Of a stretch of 64,000 bases of DNA, positions 62,923-64,000 are shown in pieces (position 1 is the stretch's first letter; each line of letters starts with the position of its first letter). Source of the DNA: Chitinophaga filiformis (GTDB lineage: Bacteria > Bacteroidota > Bacteroidia > Chitinophagales > Chitinophagaceae); contig NZ_CP095855.1 of the NCBI RefSeq assembly GCF_023100805.1, forward strand, positions 3,761,001 through 3,825,000, given 5' to 3'. A program made the position numbers and the translations under genes. The notes beneath the pieces were generated by a model. The model was not told the origin of the DNA and made no database searches. It saw only the letters and a program-made list of their open reading frames with translations.

Positions 62923-63816
62923 ATGAAACATACATTCCTTTTCCATTGTTTGATCTTTATCTGCTTCTCTGCCTTTGCACAGAAGCGGCATGCATTGGTC
63001 TTCCAGACGGACTTCGGATTGAAAGACGGAGCCGTAGCTGAAATGAAAGGCGTAGTATACAGCCTCTCTCCCAATATACCGATGTTCGATCTGACGCATG
63101 AAATACCTGCATATAACATCTGGGAGGCCGCTTACCGCCTGCAGCAAACTGCTCCTTACTGGCCGGCAGGTACCGTATTTGTATCTGTAGTGGATCCCGG
63201 TGTAGGTTCCGACAGGAGATCTGTAGTATTGAAAACAAAAACGGGTCATTATTTTGTAACGCCCGACAATGGCACGCTCACGCTGGTAGCCCGGCAACTG
63301 GGTATTGCAGAGATCAGACAGATCGATGAAGCAGTGAACCGCAGGAAGAATTCCGGCGCATCCTATACTTTCCATGGCAGAGATGTCTACGCTTATACAG
63401 CTGGTAAACTGGCCGCCGGCAGGATCACATTTCCCCAGGTAGGTCCGAAACTGGCTGATTCCGTGGTAAGCATCGCTTTCCAGTTACCGGTATTTGCCAA
63501 TGATACCGTAAAGGGCAACATTCCGGTACTGGATGTGCAGTATGGCAATATCTGGACGAATATCGATCAGCAGACCTTCAGTAAGCTGCATATACAGCCG
63601 GGAGATTTATTGAAAGTGCGCATTTACAAGGGGAATGAACTGGTGTACAATGGCGCTATACCATTTGCGAACACATTTGCCGCTGTTCCCGAAGGAAAAG
63701 AACTGGCTTACCTGAATAGCCTGCTCAACCTGTCATTTGCCGTGAATATGGGCGACTTCTCCACCGCTCATCATGTGAAAAGCGGACCCGAATGGAGTGT
63801 GACGATCAGTAAATAG
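62923..63816 (+). CDS. SAM-hydroxide adenosyltransferase-like (DUF62) protein, exported
   Basis: 297 residues. DUF62/SAM hydroxide adenosyltransferase (duf62, related to fluorinase and chlorinase): FQTDFGLKDGAVAEMKGV, FDLTHEIPAYNIWEAAYRL, VFVSVVDPGVGSDRRSVVL, YFVTPDNGTLTLV, YTFHGRDVYAYTAGKLA. The catalytic DxxxK... and HGRD motifs are intact. Family enzymes hydrolyse SAM to adenosine and methionine. A clear signal peptide (FHCLIFICFSAFAQ) puts it in the periplasm, where SAM is not expected; see findings. Confidence 0.88.
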   Translation: MKHTFLFHCLIFICFSAFAQKRHALVFQTDFGLKDGAVAEMKGVVYSLSPNIPMFDLTHEIPAYNIWEAAYRLQQTAPYWPAGTVFVSVVDPGVGSDRRSVVLKTKTGHYFVTPDNGTLTLVARQLGIAEIRQIDEAVNRRKNSGASYTFHGRDVYAYTAGKLAAGRITFPQVGPKLADSVVSIAFQLPVFANDTVKGNIPVLDVQYGNIWTNIDQQTFSKLHIQPGDLLKVRIYKGNELVYNGAIPFANTFAAVPEGKELAYLNSLLNLSFAVNMGDFSTAHHVKSGPEWSVTISK

Positions 63817-63872
63817 TGCTGATTTTTATCTAATTTCGGCGCCTTGCATTTTTTAATCTTACTTTTTTTCGG

Positions 63873-64000
63873 ATGTCACAACCAGATAGTAATAACAGGA
63901 TGTTCCATCTGGCGGCAGACTATATCAATCATACCAACCGCCATATCTTCCTGACCGGTAAAGCCGGTACAGGAAAAACCACTTTCCTGAAATATATAAG
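63873..64000 (+). CDS. P-loop ATPase, N-terminus only (cut by window edge)
   Basis: 42 codons visible. MSQPDSNNRMF then HTNRHIFLTGKAGTGKTTFLKY: Walker A GKAGTGKTT directly after a short leader, as in Bacteroidota Pif1-like helicase/AAA proteins. The rest lies beyond base 64000, so family is provisional. Confidence 0.65.
   Translation, partial: MSQPDSNNRMFHLAADYINHTNRHIFLTGKAGTGKTTFLKYI

Overview
The window comes from a Bacteroidota chromosome, most likely a Chitinophaga-like member of the Chitinophagaceae. The evidence is a SusC/SusD pair, a secreted enzyme with a type IX secretion (T9SS) C-terminal sorting domain, an exosortase-N pair, many TAnnTTTG (-7) promoter boxes, and Sus-type plug domains. 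There are about 40 credible genes. No rRNA, tRNA or CRISPR array was seen.

Layout. 1-7305: the 3' part of a giant RHS/YD-repeat protein with a variable C-terminal domain and an abutting small membrane protein, a candidate toxin/immunity pair. 7306-10346: a decayed IS256-type transposase (minus strand) split by a complete IS66-family element with 18/21 inverted repeats and an exact 8-bp target duplication. 10347-14195: lipoprotein, SRPBCC protein, small hypotheticals, and a LysR regulator divergent from two paralogous membrane proteins behind a well-formed promoter/operator. 14360-24878: a polysaccharide-utilisation locus with a large secreted beta-helix hydrolase (GH87-like), SusC, SusD and a DUF3823-like lipoprotein. 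25021-29411: a hypothetical gene, a DUF3820-like gene, orphan fabF, and a TetR regulator divergent from a DinB-family gene across a perfect operator.

29474-35918 is a compact minus-strand operon: DUF427, a disulfide oxidoreductase, an ABC ATPase, a fused permease/substrate-binding protein, egtB and egtD. It combines ergothioneine synthesis genes with a transporter of the EgtUV/OpuC type. 36137-40029 encodes the XrtN VIT-domain protein, which carries its own PEP-CTERM-like tail, and exosortase N. 40154-44150 holds a GNAT, an SRPBCC protein and a hybrid histidine kinase with two receivers and an HPt. 44147-50820 is a lipoprotein and a 1935-residue alpha-2-macroglobulin-like protein with an inserted CarboxypepD_reg + TonB-plug module.

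50902-57547: an HMA-AraC fusion regulator, an outer-membrane barrel, a 23-copy DTANF-type heptad-repeat secreted protein, a GH51 arabinofuranosidase, and a three-gene cassette that looks like a toxin-antitoxin-SecB-like chaperone (TAC) module. 57831-62419: TolC-MacA-MacB-like efflux (outer-membrane factor, adaptor, ATPase, permease). 62466-64000: a 19-cysteine four-helix copper-storage-like protein, an exported SAM-hydroxide adenosyltransferase-like protein, and the start of a P-loop ATPase running off the right edge.

The points most worth follow-up are the ergothioneine synthesis/transport operon, the TAC-like module, the plug-bearing macroglobulin, the DTANF repeat protein and the nested insertion elements. 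All family assignments come from reading motifs by eye; no database search was run.
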